NCBI GenBank assembly: GCA_030549905.1
Contig: JAUQQK010000003.1
Location: forward strand, 58,401-122,400
DNA: 64,000 bases
From: Aquificota bacterium
Lineage (GTDB): Bacteria > Aquificota > Aquificia > Aquificales > Aquificaceae
Reading direction: 5' to 3'
The notes under the pieces are model-generated. The model was not told the origin of the DNA. It saw nothing but the letters and a program-made list of their open reading frames with translations, and ran no database searches. This document shows positions 54,029 through 63,640 of this stretch, one piece after another. How positions within the stretch are numbered: position 1 is the stretch's first letter; every line of letters begins with the position of its first letter. The position numbers and the translations under genes are program-made.

Positions 54029-54271
54029 ATGAGAAAAATTGCCTTTCTTCTGGGGGCTTTAGGGCTTTTAGGGTTTTTAGCTTTAGAGCCTTCTTATGCA
54101 GGTCAGAAAAAGGAAGTAAAGACAGTTAATGCTAAAAAAGTGAAGTCTAAGAAGGTCAAGTCCAAGAAGACTTCCTACAAAAGACCACGCTATGCACATC
54201 ATATAAACCAACCTCAGGAGGGAGACCTGCTAAAGCTGGAGGGTATGGCTAAGGACCTTAATGAACAGTAA
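54029..54271 (+). CDS. Small secreted lysine-rich protein
   Basis: 80 aa. A signal peptide (residues 1-24, ending SYA) is followed by a basic low-complexity stretch with repeated KVKSKK and then a HH-containing polar tail. Unknown function; the predicted mature protein is about 55 residues and very basic. AGGAGGG precedes ATG 54029. It overlaps the LOG gene by 11 bases. Confidence 0.65.
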   Translation: MRKIAFLLGALGLLGFLALEPSYAGQKKEVKTVNAKKVKSKKVKSKKTSYKRPRYAHHINQPQEGDLLKLEGMAKDLNEQ

Positions 54272-55010
54272 GGAACTAAGGCTTATTGAAGAGCTTAAGA
54301 TAAGGCAGGGAGACACCTGGCGTGTGCTGAAGATAATGAGTGAGTTTGTGCAGGGCTTTGATGCACTTTCTCACATAGGTCCTGCTATCACCTTTTTTGG
54401 AAGCTCAAGGCTTACTCAGGAAAGCAGGTATTACAAGGAGGCTTACAGGACAGCCTTCATGTTAGGGGAGCTTGGCTTCCATATAGTCACCGGTGGTGGT
54501 CCTGGCATCATGGAGGCGGCGAACAGAGGCGGCAAAGACGCCGGCACGCTTTCTGTAGGGCTAAACATACAGATTCCCACCGAGCAGATACCAAACCCTT
54601 ATCAAAACCTCTCCTTAAACTTTGACTACTTCTTTGTGAGAAAGGTGATGCTGCTGAGATATTCCACCGCCTATGTCATATTTCCGGGTGGCTTTGGCAC
54701 GCTGGACGAGCTTTTTGAAGCTCTTACTCTCATACAAACGGGCAAAAGCCCACGCTTTCCCATAATACTTTATGGCTCTGAATACTGGAAGGGGCTCATA
54801 AACTTCATGCATGGAACTATGGCTCTATACGGGACAATAAACAGCACGGATATGGACCTTCTGTCTATCTGCGACAGTCCGGAAGAGGTGGTTAGCTTGG
54901 TGCTTGATGAAATGCAAAGGCTACACGTAAAGCTCAAAGAGGAAGACCCCTTCAACCCCATGGTGGAAAGGCTTGGAGCCATATTAGAAAGGGCAGGTTA
55001 TGTGTCATGA
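54261..55010 (+). CDS. LOG-family Rossmann nucleotide-binding protein
   Basis: 249 aa. FFGSSRL near residue 36, TGGGPGIMEAANRG and PGGFGTLDELFE are the LOG (lysine-decarboxylase-like) motifs. Members hydrolyse cytokinin-type nucleotides or other nucleoside monophosphates; the substrate here is unknown. It overlaps sbcD by 4 bases. Confidence 0.88.
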   Translation: MNSKELRLIEELKIRQGDTWRVLKIMSEFVQGFDALSHIGPAITFFGSSRLTQESRYYKEAYRTAFMLGELGFHIVTGGGPGIMEAANRGGKDAGTLSVGLNIQIPTEQIPNPYQNLSLNFDYFFVRKVMLLRYSTAYVIFPGGFGTLDELFEALTLIQTGKSPRFPIILYGSEYWKGLINFMHGTMALYGTINSTDMDLLSICDSPEEVVSLVLDEMQRLHVKLKEEDPFNPMVERLGAILERAGYVS

Positions 55011-56152
55011 AACTGCTTCACATAGCGGACCTTCACGCGGGTAAAAAGCTATATGGCAAAAGCAGGAACGAAGACCTTGAGTATGCCCTCGAGCAGGTTC
55101 TAAACGTATGCAGGGAAGAAAAGGTATCTGTGCTTCTGATAGCCGGTGATGTCTTTGACAAAAGAAATCCAGACCATGAATCACAGGCTCTCATGCTTGA
55201 CTTTTTTGCAAGGGCAAGCACTCTCAACATGCACACGGTGGTCATATCAGGAAACCATGACAGTTATGAGCTTATGAAAGCCTACTCAAGCCTCAAAAGG
55301 CTCTCGGGAAAGGTGCATGTCTTTGACAGACCCACCAAAGACCCAAGAGACTCTATATTTGAGTATGAAAGTGTAAAAATTGCCTGTCTTCCTTATCCAG
55401 ACGAAAGGGTCATAACCCACTTTCATGAAGATACACAGCGTAGCTATGCGGAGAAGGTGGTAGCCTACATGAAGGCACTGGCAAAGCACACAGAGGACGC
55501 CCGCTACAGCATATTGATTACCCATCTCATGCTCTCTAACGCTCAGCTTGCGGGCAGTGAGGTCATGTATGGCTTTTCTTATTTTGTGCCTGCGGAGAGC
55601 CTTCCAGAAACCTTTTCCTACATAGCCTTGGGACATGTGCATAAATATCAGAGGATAGAAAAGGCACCCGGCAAGACCTATTACTGTGGAAGCCCCTACC
55701 AGATAGACTTTTCCGAGAAGGAAACGGACAAGTTTGCCAATTTAATAATACTTGGGGAAGGTCTTGCGAGGGTAGAGCCTGTAAGGCTTGAGCTAAAAAG
55801 GAGTCTGGTAGAGGTGAGCCTTGGACTTGAAGACAGGCCGGAGGTAGTTTTGGAGCCCTTAAGGCACAGGAATGTTTTAGTAAAGGTAAGCCTTATGCTG
55901 AAGATGGGAGACCCTTACGGACAGCTCAAAAAGGAAAGGGTGGCTGAGCTTCTTGGGGAGAAGCTGGCAAGGCTGGAGGTAGTGCCTTACGTGGAGGGTC
56001 AGGTAAAGCAGGAACAAGAAGAGGGCATTGACCTTCTGAAGCTCTATGAGAGGTTCTACACAGAAAAGTATGGCTCAAAGCCATCGCAGGAGCTAATGGA
56101 TAAGCTCACAAACCTCATGGGAAGGGTCAGCCATGAGACCTCTCAGGCTTGA
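55007..56152 (+). CDS. sbcD: DNA double-strand-break nuclease subunit SbcD (Mre11-like)
   Basis: 381 aa. Phosphoesterase motifs: IADLHAGKK, IAGDVFDKRNP, ISGNHDS, LITHLMLS, LGHVHKYQ. It forms the nuclease with SbcC, whose start overlaps it by 20 bases. Confidence 0.94.
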   Translation: MKLLHIADLHAGKKLYGKSRNEDLEYALEQVLNVCREEKVSVLLIAGDVFDKRNPDHESQALMLDFFARASTLNMHTVVISGNHDSYELMKAYSSLKRLSGKVHVFDRPTKDPRDSIFEYESVKIACLPYPDERVITHFHEDTQRSYAEKVVAYMKALAKHTEDARYSILITHLMLSNAQLAGSEVMYGFSYFVPAESLPETFSYIALGHVHKYQRIEKAPGKTYYCGSPYQIDFSEKETDKFANLIILGEGLARVEPVRLELKRSLVEVSLGLEDRPEVVLEPLRHRNVLVKVSLMLKMGDPYGQLKKERVAELLGEKLARLEVVPYVEGQVKQEQEEGIDLLKLYERFYTEKYGSKPSQELMDKLTNLMGRVSHETSQA

Positions 56153-59100
56153 GCTTGAAAACTTTACCGTCTTCAGGGGTGTGCATCATATAGACTTTTC
56201 GCCGCTTAAGTTTTTCGTCATTAGGGGGCGGACGGGTGCAGGCAAAAGTAGCCTTGTGGACGCCATATGCTATGCCCTTTATGGCAGGGTGCCAAGGTAT
56301 GCAAGGGAAAGACAGCAGGAAAATTTAATAAGCAAGGGTCAAAAGTATATGAGGGTGGCTTTTGACTTTGCTGTAAGAGGCAGGCAGTACAGGATAGAGA
56401 GGTTTTATGGGCTTAAAAAGGGTTCTGAAATAAGATTTTACGAAGAGGGCAGACCCAGACCCTTCAGAAGTGATGAGCTTTTAAAACACCTGAGAGAACT
56501 CTTAAGGCTTGATTATGAGACCTTTACAAAGGTGATAGTGCTGCCTCAGAACCAGTTTGACAGATTTTTAAAGCCGGACAGGCCGGCGGAGAGGAGGGAG
56601 GTATTAAACCAGCTGATAGGTCTTTATGAGCTTTACACGAGCCTTAAGGAGCTGATAGCGGAGGAGTTTTCTAAGGTGGATGCGGAGGCAAAAGGCATTG
56701 AAAGAAGCCTTGCGGAGCTGTCCGTATATACGCAGGAGTATATGGAATCTCTAAAGGAAAGGCTGAAGGTTTTAGAAGACAGACGCAGTGAGCTTTTAGA
56801 AAGGAAAAAGGAGCTTGAGGAAGCCCTCAGGAAAGCGGTAGAGTTTAAAAAACTTCTTACAGAGCTGGAGCATTTAGAAGAGGCTATCCGTCTTCTGATG
56901 GCAAGGGAAGGGGATGTGGAGGAAAAGAGAAGCAGGCTTCGTACAGGTCTTGAGCTTATGCCCTACGCACCCAAACTGGAGGAGTATGAAAGGCTCAGCA
57001 CAGAGGAGGAGAAACTCCACAAGGAACTAAAGACTATAGAGTATGAGCTTTTAAAGTATGGGGAGGAAAAGAAGAACACACAGGAATATATAAGCAGGCT
57101 TGAGGAAGAGAAAAATAAACTTGAAACCTACATGAGAAGGCTTGAGAAGATAAGGGTGCTTATTGAAAGGGTAAGCCATTTAGAGAGCCTGCTGAAGGAG
57201 GAAAAAAGTCTGAAGGAGGAGAAGGAAAAGGTTTCTGAAAAACTTACCCAACTTGAGAAGGAGCTTGATGAGCTTATGTCAAGGCTTGAAAAAGGCAAGG
57301 CTCTTATGGAAGAAGTGAATAAAAAACTTGCGGAGTTGGAGAAATCCAGTGTGGAAAAGGAGTATCAGGAATGTAAGCTTTTAGAGGACAGACTCAAAAG
57401 GCTTTTAAAGCTGAAAGAAGAGCTTAAGGGGCTTGAGCGAAGAGCTTCCTCAAAGGAAAGGGAATGGGCTTTGAAAAGGCAGAGGAGGGAAGAGCTGGAA
57501 AGGAGGGGTGAGGAGCTGGAAAGAAGCATATTAGAAAAGGAAGAGCGTATAAAAGGCATGAGAAGGGAGCTGGAGGAGGAGGTAAGGATAAGGGAGCTGT
57601 ATTCAAAGGCTAAGGAACTGGGGGCTTTGAAGGAGAGGTTAAGGCTCATGGAAGAAGAAGACAGAAGCATAAAGCTTGAGCTGGAAAGGGTGAAGGCTCA
57701 AAGGGAAGAGTTGGAGCTAAAGAGGCAACAGTTTTATGCCTATGAGCTTAGAAGGTCTTTAAAGGAGGGTGATGAATGCCCTGTCTGTGGTGGCGTTTTT
57801 CATAAGAAAGGGCATGAGCTTCACGAGGAGCTTGAGGCTAAGGAGCTTCTTGACAGGCTATCTAATCTGACGCAGGAGTTGGGAAGGCTTGAGGGTAGGG
57901 TGTCAGCTTTAGAAAGGGAGAGACGGGAGGCTCAGCTCAAAGCCGAGGAGCTTTCTGGTCTTTTGAGGGGTTATAGCCTGACGGACTTAGAGCTTAAGGT
58001 AAGGAGGTTGGAGGAGCTAAAGAGGACGCTAAGCATGGAAGAGGAGGAGGCTTTAAAGCTTAAGGAAGAACTCAGAAGATTTCAGGAAGAGCTTAAAAGG
58101 CTTCAAGAGGAAGAAAGAAAAAGCTCTGAAGAATACAGGGCTTTCAAAGGCAGGGTGGAGGCTCTTGAAGGAGAAATAAAAGCTCTATCTCTGGAGCTGG
58201 GCGATGAGGAAAGCCTCATCAGGAGGATTGAGGAGGCAGAAAGGTCTTACGAAGAACTTTTGAACCTAAGAGATAAGGAGAAAAAATACAGGCAGAGGCT
58301 TGAGGAACTCCAGAGGCAGATAGCAGAAAAGGAAAAGGAAATGGCAAAGCTTTTTGGAACCCGTTCTGAGCTTGACAAAAGGCTTGAGGAGCTGTTAGAG
58401 CGTATAGAAGGGTTAAGGGGAGAGCTTTTAAAAGATGGAGTGGAAGAAGAGCCAGAACTCGCAAGGCGGAAGCTCAGCAAAGAGGCGGAAGACATAAACA
58501 GGAAAATAAAACAGACGGAAGAAGAATACAAGAGGGCTACCGATTACTACCAGAAACTTCTAAAGGATGAAAGCCATCTGACCAGCAGTTATAAGGAAAA
58601 GGAGGCTTTCCTTGAGAAGATAAAGAATAGGAAGGCGGAGCTGGCAGGTGAGATATACCATCTTCTGGAAAGGTTTGGAAGTTTTGAGGCGGTGAAGGCT
58701 CTTGTGATAAAGCCTGAAGAGCTGGAAAGGCTAAGGGCGGAGGTAGAAAGCTACGAGAAGGAGCTTCACAGCCTTGAGCATGCAAGAAGCTCTCTTTCAG
58801 AAAGACTGTCTCAGATGGAAAAGCCACCGGAGGAGGAAGTATTACAAAGGGAGCTTAGCCAGGTGGAGGCAAGCCTTGTGGAGCTTGAGAGGGAGCATGG
58901 CTCCATAGAAGGGGAACTTCAAAGGGTAAAGGATGCCCTTGTCAGGAAGCGGGGGCTGGAAGAACAGCTTGAGAGGCTCAAAAGGGAAAGGTCCATCTAT
59001 GAAATACTCAGGTCCGATTTCAGAGACAATGAGTTTCCGGAGTTTGTGAGTCAGATAATGCTCAAAAGAATCGTGGATGTGGCGAGCAGGTATCTTTTTA

Positions 59101-59477
59101 GCTTTACGGGTGGGGCTTACAGCTTTGAAAAGGAGGGTGGCGACCTTTACATAATGGACCATGCCCTTGGTGATAAGAGGGTAGTGGCAAGCCTGAGCGG
59201 TGGGGAAACTTTTCTGGCAAGCCTCTCTCTTGCCTTTGCGGTGGCAGACATTCTCTCTGAAAAGGCACCTTTGGAAAGTCTTTTCATAGATGAAGGCTTT
59301 GGCTCCTTGGACAGGGAATCAAGGGAGAGCCTCGGGGAATTTTTTGAAACCATAAAACAGAATACTTCAAGGATGGTAGGAATAATCACGCACGTGGAAG
59401 ATATAGCTGAGAAATTCGAACAGAGGATAGAGGTAGAAAAGAAAGGTGGAAAGGCAAGTATAAAAGTCATATATTAA
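56133..59477 (+). CDS. sbcC: DNA repair ATPase SbcC (Rad50-like)
   Basis: 1114 aa. Walker A RGRTGAGKSSLVDAICYALYG-type motif near residue 35, two long coiled coils joined by a zinc hook C549-P-V-C552, an ABC signature ASLSGGETFLASLSLA, and Walker B LFIDEGFGSLD. With SbcD it processes DNA ends and hairpins. Confidence 0.95.
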   Translation: MRPLRLELENFTVFRGVHHIDFSPLKFFVIRGRTGAGKSSLVDAICYALYGRVPRYARERQQENLISKGQKYMRVAFDFAVRGRQYRIERFYGLKKGSEIRFYEEGRPRPFRSDELLKHLRELLRLDYETFTKVIVLPQNQFDRFLKPDRPAERREVLNQLIGLYELYTSLKELIAEEFSKVDAEAKGIERSLAELSVYTQEYMESLKERLKVLEDRRSELLERKKELEEALRKAVEFKKLLTELEHLEEAIRLLMAREGDVEEKRSRLRTGLELMPYAPKLEEYERLSTEEEKLHKELKTIEYELLKYGEEKKNTQEYISRLEEEKNKLETYMRRLEKIRVLIERVSHLESLLKEEKSLKEEKEKVSEKLTQLEKELDELMSRLEKGKALMEEVNKKLAELEKSSVEKEYQECKLLEDRLKRLLKLKEELKGLERRASSKEREWALKRQRREELERRGEELERSILEKEERIKGMRRELEEEVRIRELYSKAKELGALKERLRLMEEEDRSIKLELERVKAQREELELKRQQFYAYELRRSLKEGDECPVCGGVFHKKGHELHEELEAKELLDRLSNLTQELGRLEGRVSALERERREAQLKAEELSGLLRGYSLTDLELKVRRLEELKRTLSMEEEEALKLKEELRRFQEELKRLQEEERKSSEEYRAFKGRVEALEGEIKALSLELGDEESLIRRIEEAERSYEELLNLRDKEKKYRQRLEELQRQIAEKEKEMAKLFGTRSELDKRLEELLERIEGLRGELLKDGVEEEPELARRKLSKEAEDINRKIKQTEEEYKRATDYYQKLLKDESHLTSSYKEKEAFLEKIKNRKAELAGEIYHLLERFGSFEAVKALVIKPEELERLRAEVESYEKELHSLEHARSSLSERLSQMEKPPEEEVLQRELSQVEASLVELEREHGSIEGELQRVKDALVRKRGLEEQLERLKRERSIYEILRSDFRDNEFPEFVSQIMLKRIVDVASRYLFSFTGGAYSFEKEGGDLYIMDHALGDKRVVASLSGGETFLASLSLAFAVADILSEKAPLESLFIDEGFGSLDRESRESLGEFFETIKQNTSRMVGIITHVEDIAEKFEQRIEVEKKGGKASIKVIY

Positions 59478-59483
59478 GAAAAC

Positions 59484-59963
59484 ATGAAAACCATCACACC
59501 TGAAGAATTAAAAAAGCTTTACGAAAAGGACTTTGCCCTGTGGGTTGAAAAGAATCTGGAGCTTCTCAGAGAGAAAGCTTATGAGCTGGTAGATTGGGAG
59601 AACTTGCTTGAGGAGATAGAACATATGGCAAAGTCTGAACTAGAAGCCTGTATAAGCCAGCTGGCTCGCATACTTGAACACCTATACAAGTATGAGTATC
59701 TTAAGCCTTTGACCTACGGAAAAGAGAAGGGTGGCTACTCGTGGATAAAAAGCATAGAAAATGCAAGAGAGAAGATATACAGAAAGTTTGACCTCTATCC
59801 AAGCCTTAAGGGTAAGTTGCCTGAATACATGCCTGTTGCATGGAAGTGGGCAAGGAGAGAGCTTTTAAGATGGCTGGAGAAAAACAGAATAAGCCATGAG
59901 TTGCCTCATGAGTGTCCTTATACCTTTAAACAGGCAATGGAATACGCACCATGGAAAAAGTAA
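59484..59963 (+). CDS. DUF29 domain protein
   Basis: 159 aa, helical. The N-terminus YEKDFALWVEKNLELLRE, then DWENLLEEIEHMAKSE, LARILEHLYKYEY and the W..SI..AR pattern are those of DUF29. Function unknown. Follows sbcC by 6 bases; overlaps the M16 gene by 13 bases. Confidence 0.85.
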   Translation: MKTITPEELKKLYEKDFALWVEKNLELLREKAYELVDWENLLEEIEHMAKSELEACISQLARILEHLYKYEYLKPLTYGKEKGGYSWIKSIENAREKIYRKFDLYPSLKGKLPEYMPVAWKWARRELLRWLEKNRISHELPHECPYTFKQAMEYAPWKK

Positions 59964-61249
59964 AAATCCTGTATATATTACTCTTGGAGGTATTTTTCAT
60001 GACAGCCTTAGCTCTTGCAGGTGAGCTTAAAACCTATAGACTACCGAACGGTGCAAAGCTTGTTATAAACAAAAGGGAAGATACACAAGCGGTAGCTCTG
60101 CAGGTGTGGTTTAGAGTAGGCTCCATATATGAGGATTACACGCAGAAAGGAATGGCTCACTTTCTTGAACATATGCTCTTTAACGGCTCTGAAAAGTATC
60201 CATACGGACAGATAGACTATATAGTGGAAAGCCTCGGTGGAAACATAAATGCAGGCACTTCCAAAGAATTTACCTTCTACCACATTACCATAGCTAAGCC
60301 CTATTGGAAAACAGCCCTTGAAGTACTCTATCAGTTAACCCAAAAACCTCTTCTTTTAGAAGAGATGGTGGAAAAGGAAAAACCCATAGTGATAGAGGAA
60401 CTAAGGCGTGGAAAGGACAGCCCTACCACCGTCCTATGGGAAGAGTTTGAAAAAACAGCCTATAAAGTATCACCCTACAGAGACCCCATAATAGGCTATG
60501 AAGAAACCATAAGCAAATTTACAAGACAGGCTCTTTTAGACTTTTACAGAAACTTCTACCAGCCAAAAAACATGTACATAGTGATAGTAGGTGATGTAGA
60601 ACCTGAGGAAGTCTATAAGGAAGTACTTCAGACCTTTGGAAGAGAGGAGGGTCGTCCAGTTCCGCAAGTTCAGATAATGCCAGAGCCTCAACAATTAGAA
60701 AGCAGGAGTAAAACTATAAAAGACAAACGAATAGAGAAAGCTTACTGGCTCATAGGTTGGTGGGTACCGCCCATAGGTTCAAAAGAATACTATGCCCTTG
60801 TGGTTCTCGACCAGCTTCTGGGAAGTGGCAGGACGTCCCTGTTCTATAGGGAGCTAAGAGAGAAAGGACTTGTTTATTCAGTTTCTACTGGAGACTTTGC
60901 AAGACCAAGGGATAACATCTTCTACATATACGCCACCTTGGACCCTCAAAAACTTCAGGAGGTAAAGGAGAGGACTTTTGAGTTAATAAAGTCTTTGAAA
61001 GAAAACCTATCGGAAGAAGAAGTTCAAAAGGCAAAGCAAAGAATAATTAACTCTACCGCTTTTGCCCTTGAAAAAGTGGATAGCGATGCCTATTACATAG
61101 GATACTCTCTTACCGTAGTTGGAACGCTGGATTATTATAAGTTCTTCGATAACAATATAAGGAGCGTCCGAAAAGAAGATGTACTAAGAGTACTTAATTA
61201 CCTTATAGACAAGCCCTATAACGAAGTTATCATGCTTCCAGAAAGATGA
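59951..61249 (+). CDS. M16-family zinc metallopeptidase, catalytic subunit
   Basis: 432 aa with a signal peptide (about residues 1-24). The inverted zinc motif H70-F-L-E73-H74 is intact, and a downstream glutamate lies in IVIEELRRG. ATG 59951 gives a complete signal sequence. An internal ATG at 59999 has a better ribosome site (GGAGGT) but a very short signal. It is probably a periplasmic heterodimer with the next gene, as in PqqL/YmxG-like pairs. Confidence 0.9.
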   Translation: MEKVKILYILLLEVFFMTALALAGELKTYRLPNGAKLVINKREDTQAVALQVWFRVGSIYEDYTQKGMAHFLEHMLFNGSEKYPYGQIDYIVESLGGNINAGTSKEFTFYHITIAKPYWKTALEVLYQLTQKPLLLEEMVEKEKPIVIEELRRGKDSPTTVLWEEFEKTAYKVSPYRDPIIGYEETISKFTRQALLDFYRNFYQPKNMYIVIVGDVEPEEVYKEVLQTFGREEGRPVPQVQIMPEPQQLESRSKTIKDKRIEKAYWLIGWWVPPIGSKEYYALVVLDQLLGSGRTSLFYRELREKGLVYSVSTGDFARPRDNIFYIYATLDPQKLQEVKERTFELIKSLKENLSEEEVQKAKQRIINSTAFALEKVDSDAYYIGYSLTVVGTLDYYKFFDNNIRSVRKEDVLRVLNYLIDKPYNEVIMLPER

Positions 61250-62499
61250 AAGCTATAATAGTTCTTTTTTTACTTCTTAGTCTGTCCTTTGGAGGTGCAA
61301 AAGTGCAGGAGTTTGTGCTTGAAAATGGTGTAAAACTTATAGTGAAGGAAACTACAGGAAAGGGAATAGTTTCTGGTGTGGTTTTTATAAAATCTGGCAC
61401 ATACGGTGAGGAAAAGAAAGGCACTACAGCTCTTATGTCAAACCTGCTGATAAGAGGCACAAAAACTTATGATGCATACAGCATTTCCGCCGTATTTGAA
61501 GATTATGGAGGAGGTATATCTGCAAGTGCCAGCGATGATTATGTGGAAATAGACTTCTCTACCAAAGTGGAAGGTCTAAAGGAAGGTCTAAAGGTCATAA
61601 AGAGTATCTTAGAAGAACCTCTTTTTAGAGAAGAAGACCTTGAGAGGGAAAGAAACAATATTCTTCAAGCTCTTCGTTCAAGGAAAGAAAAAGGATACGA
61701 GCTTGCCATGGATACTTTAAGAAGGCTCACCTATAGAAGCTCCAACTACGAATACTCTCCCCTTGGAAAAGAAGAAGACCTGAAAGAAATAAGAAGAGAA
61801 GACCTCATAAAAAGGTGGCAGGAAATTCTAAAAGGTCAAAATGTGGTAGTGAGCCTCGTAGGAGATTTCAAAACAGAAGAGGTTTTAAAACTTCTAAAAG
61901 AAACCTTTTCTCAGGTGCCCGCGGGAAATTACAGAGTTGAGCCTGTTGATGTACCGATGAAGGAAAACCTACTTGAAGTAGTGAAACGTCCCGGCTCTCA
62001 GGCTACCGTGCTGTGTGCCTTTGATGCACCAGCCTTTAGAGGAAAAGAATACTTTGCCTTTAAAGTATTAGATGCGGTGCTTGGAGATGGTATGACTTCA
62101 AAGCTTTTTAAAGAACTGAGAGAGAAGAAAGGTTATGCCTACGCGGTCTATTCCATGTATCCTACAAGACTTTCCTCTCCTAGGCTCATAGCATACATAG
62201 GCACCTCTCCAGAGAAAAGACAATCCGCTCTAAAAGACCTTGTGGAAGTGGTAAAAAATACGGATATCACACCAGAAGATATAGAATTGGCAAAGAACAA
62301 GATAGTGGGAGACTTTCTTCTTGCACATCAAACAAGAGCAAGGCAAGCGTGGTATCTTGGCTTTTTTGAAATTATGGGCTTTGGCTGGAAGATGGACGAA
62401 GAATACCCAGAAAGAATTAAAAAAGTGAGCTTTGATGATGTCATAAAAGTAAGGGAAAAATATCTTAAAAAAGAACACTGTGTGGTGGTGGAGCCCTAA
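61246..62499 (+). CDS. M16-family protein, non-catalytic subunit
   Basis: 417 aa with a signal peptide (about residues 1-17). The fold matches the preceding gene, but the HxxEH position reads LMSNLLIRG, so zinc ligands are missing. The C-terminal substrate-binding R/Y pair region (YAVYSMYPTRL) remains. This is the usual active/inactive pairing of bacterial M16B proteases. It overlaps the upstream gene by 4 bases. Confidence 0.9.
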   Translation: MKAIIVLFLLLSLSFGGAKVQEFVLENGVKLIVKETTGKGIVSGVVFIKSGTYGEEKKGTTALMSNLLIRGTKTYDAYSISAVFEDYGGGISASASDDYVEIDFSTKVEGLKEGLKVIKSILEEPLFREEDLERERNNILQALRSRKEKGYELAMDTLRRLTYRSSNYEYSPLGKEEDLKEIRREDLIKRWQEILKGQNVVVSLVGDFKTEEVLKLLKETFSQVPAGNYRVEPVDVPMKENLLEVVKRPGSQATVLCAFDAPAFRGKEYFAFKVLDAVLGDGMTSKLFKELREKKGYAYAVYSMYPTRLSSPRLIAYIGTSPEKRQSALKDLVEVVKNTDITPEDIELAKNKIVGDFLLAHQTRARQAWYLGFFEIMGFGWKMDEEYPERIKKVSFDDVIKVREKYLKKEHCVVVEP

Positions 62500-62500
62500 C

Positions 62501-62800
62501 ATGGCAGATTTTACAAAAGCAGGACTTGACAAGGGAGACCTTCAAAAAGAGCTGGAGCATACGCTCATATCCGCAAGGATGCTCTACAGAACTTATTCCG
62601 TTAGCGTGGAAGAGCTTACCGAAGAGGAACTAAGAGCGGACCTCACCGAATACTCAGACCAGCTTGAACGTATAATAAAACCTCTGGTAAAGAGAGCGGA
62701 AGCTACAAAGAATGCAAAACTTGTAGATATGGCTTACGAGATAAGATACACTTACGAGAAAATTCTTGAACTCATTCAGCAGAGGTTAAATACCTTTTGA
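62501..62800 (+). CDS. Hypothetical helical protein (99 aa)
   Basis: Not recognised. It is acidic and almost wholly helical, with no cysteines and no signal peptide. ATG 62501 directly follows the M16 stop; a longer frame from 62480 overlaps it and adds an unlikely Trp-rich start. Its last 29 bases overlap the convergent fliA gene. Confidence 0.55.
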   Translation: MADFTKAGLDKGDLQKELEHTLISARMLYRTYSVSVEELTEEELRADLTEYSDQLERIIKPLVKRAEATKNAKLVDMAYEIRYTYEKILELIQQRLNTF

Positions 62801-63461
62801 GCTTTTCTATCGCCTGAGCCTTAATTTGAGAGACCCTTGCCATAGAAATACCTAAAAGCTTTGAAACCTCCTTCAGAGGAAGCTCTTCATAGTAAAGGAG
62901 CTGTAAGACCAGTTTTTCCCTTTGGTCAAGCTTCTCTATAGCCTTGAGAAGCCTTTCTCTCAGGTCTTTTTTTATTACCGCCTCTTCTGGTCCTTCCTCC
63001 TTGCTTTCAAAGAGTTCTTCGTAGCTTCTTCCTTCCTGAAAAAGCTCATCAAGGCTCAGCATGTATGAAAAGGATATGGCTTGAAGGTCTTCCCTGAGCT
63101 TTTCCGGGTCTTCTCCCATAAACTGAGCCAGCTCCTCGTCGCTAAAGTCCTCACCCTTTTCCATCTTAAGCCTGTCCACAGCCTCCCTTATAGCCTTTTC
63201 TCTGCTCCTTATTCCCCTGCTTGCAAAATCAAGACTTCTGAGGTAGTCATACATGGCTCCCCTTATCCTTAGCTTAAGATAGGCATTGGGATTTTTGTTC
63301 CTGTCCAGCTTTGGAAGAGCTTCAATGACTGCAAGTATGCCATAGCCTATAAGGTCCTTTACATCCACAGAGGGCGGAAGGTGTCTGTGAACCTGATAGG
63401 CTATCTGCCTTACAAGGGGAAGGTAAGATAGCACAAGCTCCTTTTCTTCCGCAGAAAGCAT
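62772..63461 (-). CDS. fliA: RNA polymerase sigma factor for flagellar genes (sigma28)
   Basis: 229 aa. Region 2 (DLIGYGILAVIEALPKLD, YLKLRIRGAMYDYLRSLD), region 3, and region 4 (LDQREKLVLQLLYYEELPLK, then EVSKLLGISMARVSQIK) match the FliA/WhiG group. It would direct late flagellar transcription. No ribosome site is seen before ATG 63461; a TAAAAT ends 6 bases upstream. Confidence 0.93.
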   Translation of the reverse strand: MLSAEEKELVLSYLPLVRQIAYQVHRHLPPSVDVKDLIGYGILAVIEALPKLDRNKNPNAYLKLRIRGAMYDYLRSLDFASRGIRSREKAIREAVDRLKMEKGEDFSDEELAQFMGEDPEKLREDLQAISFSYMLSLDELFQEGRSYEELFESKEEGPEEAVIKKDLRERLLKAIEKLDQREKLVLQLLYYEELPLKEVSKLLGISMARVSQIKAQAIEKLKRYLTSAE

Positions 63462-63477
63462 GTAGATATTTTACCCG

Positions 63478-63493
63478 CATGAGTTATCTCATG
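63478..63493. promoter_or_regulatory. 16-base palindrome upstream of fliA
   Basis: CATGAG-TTAT-CTCATG, a perfect 6-base inverted repeat, lies 17-32 bases before the fliA start and just upstream of its TAAAAT -10 candidate. It could be an operator. Confidence 0.35.
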
Positions 63494-63569
63494 TTTTTCA
63501 AGTTATATAAGTGTATATTTACTTAAAAAATGCAGGAGGCTATAAGTAATGATTAGTCTTAAACCCTAC

Positions 63570-63598
63570 TTGACAGCATTTGAGAGGGGATCTATATT
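63570..63598 (+). promoter_or_regulatory. Promoter of the ribbon-helix-helix/IS110 transposase unit
   Basis: TTGACA (63570-63575), exactly 17 bases, TATATT (63593-63598). Transcription would begin at about 63605, downstream of an in-frame ATG at 63599, which helps place the true start at 63641. Confidence 0.6.
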
Positions 63599-63640
63599 AT
63601 GTGGTTGAAATACTCCTATAGTCATGATTGGAGGAATACT

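Noticed and set aside
59999..60001. Alternative start of the first M16 protease
   Set aside because: It has a better ribosome site, but would leave a signal peptide of about 8 residues; the upstream ATG 59951 gives a complete one. Kept as an alternative only.
63549..63608. 19-codon mini-gene with GGAGG upstream of the IS110 unit
   Set aside because: It overlaps the -35 and -10 of the promoter and has no recognisable product; it may be a remnant but cannot be supported.
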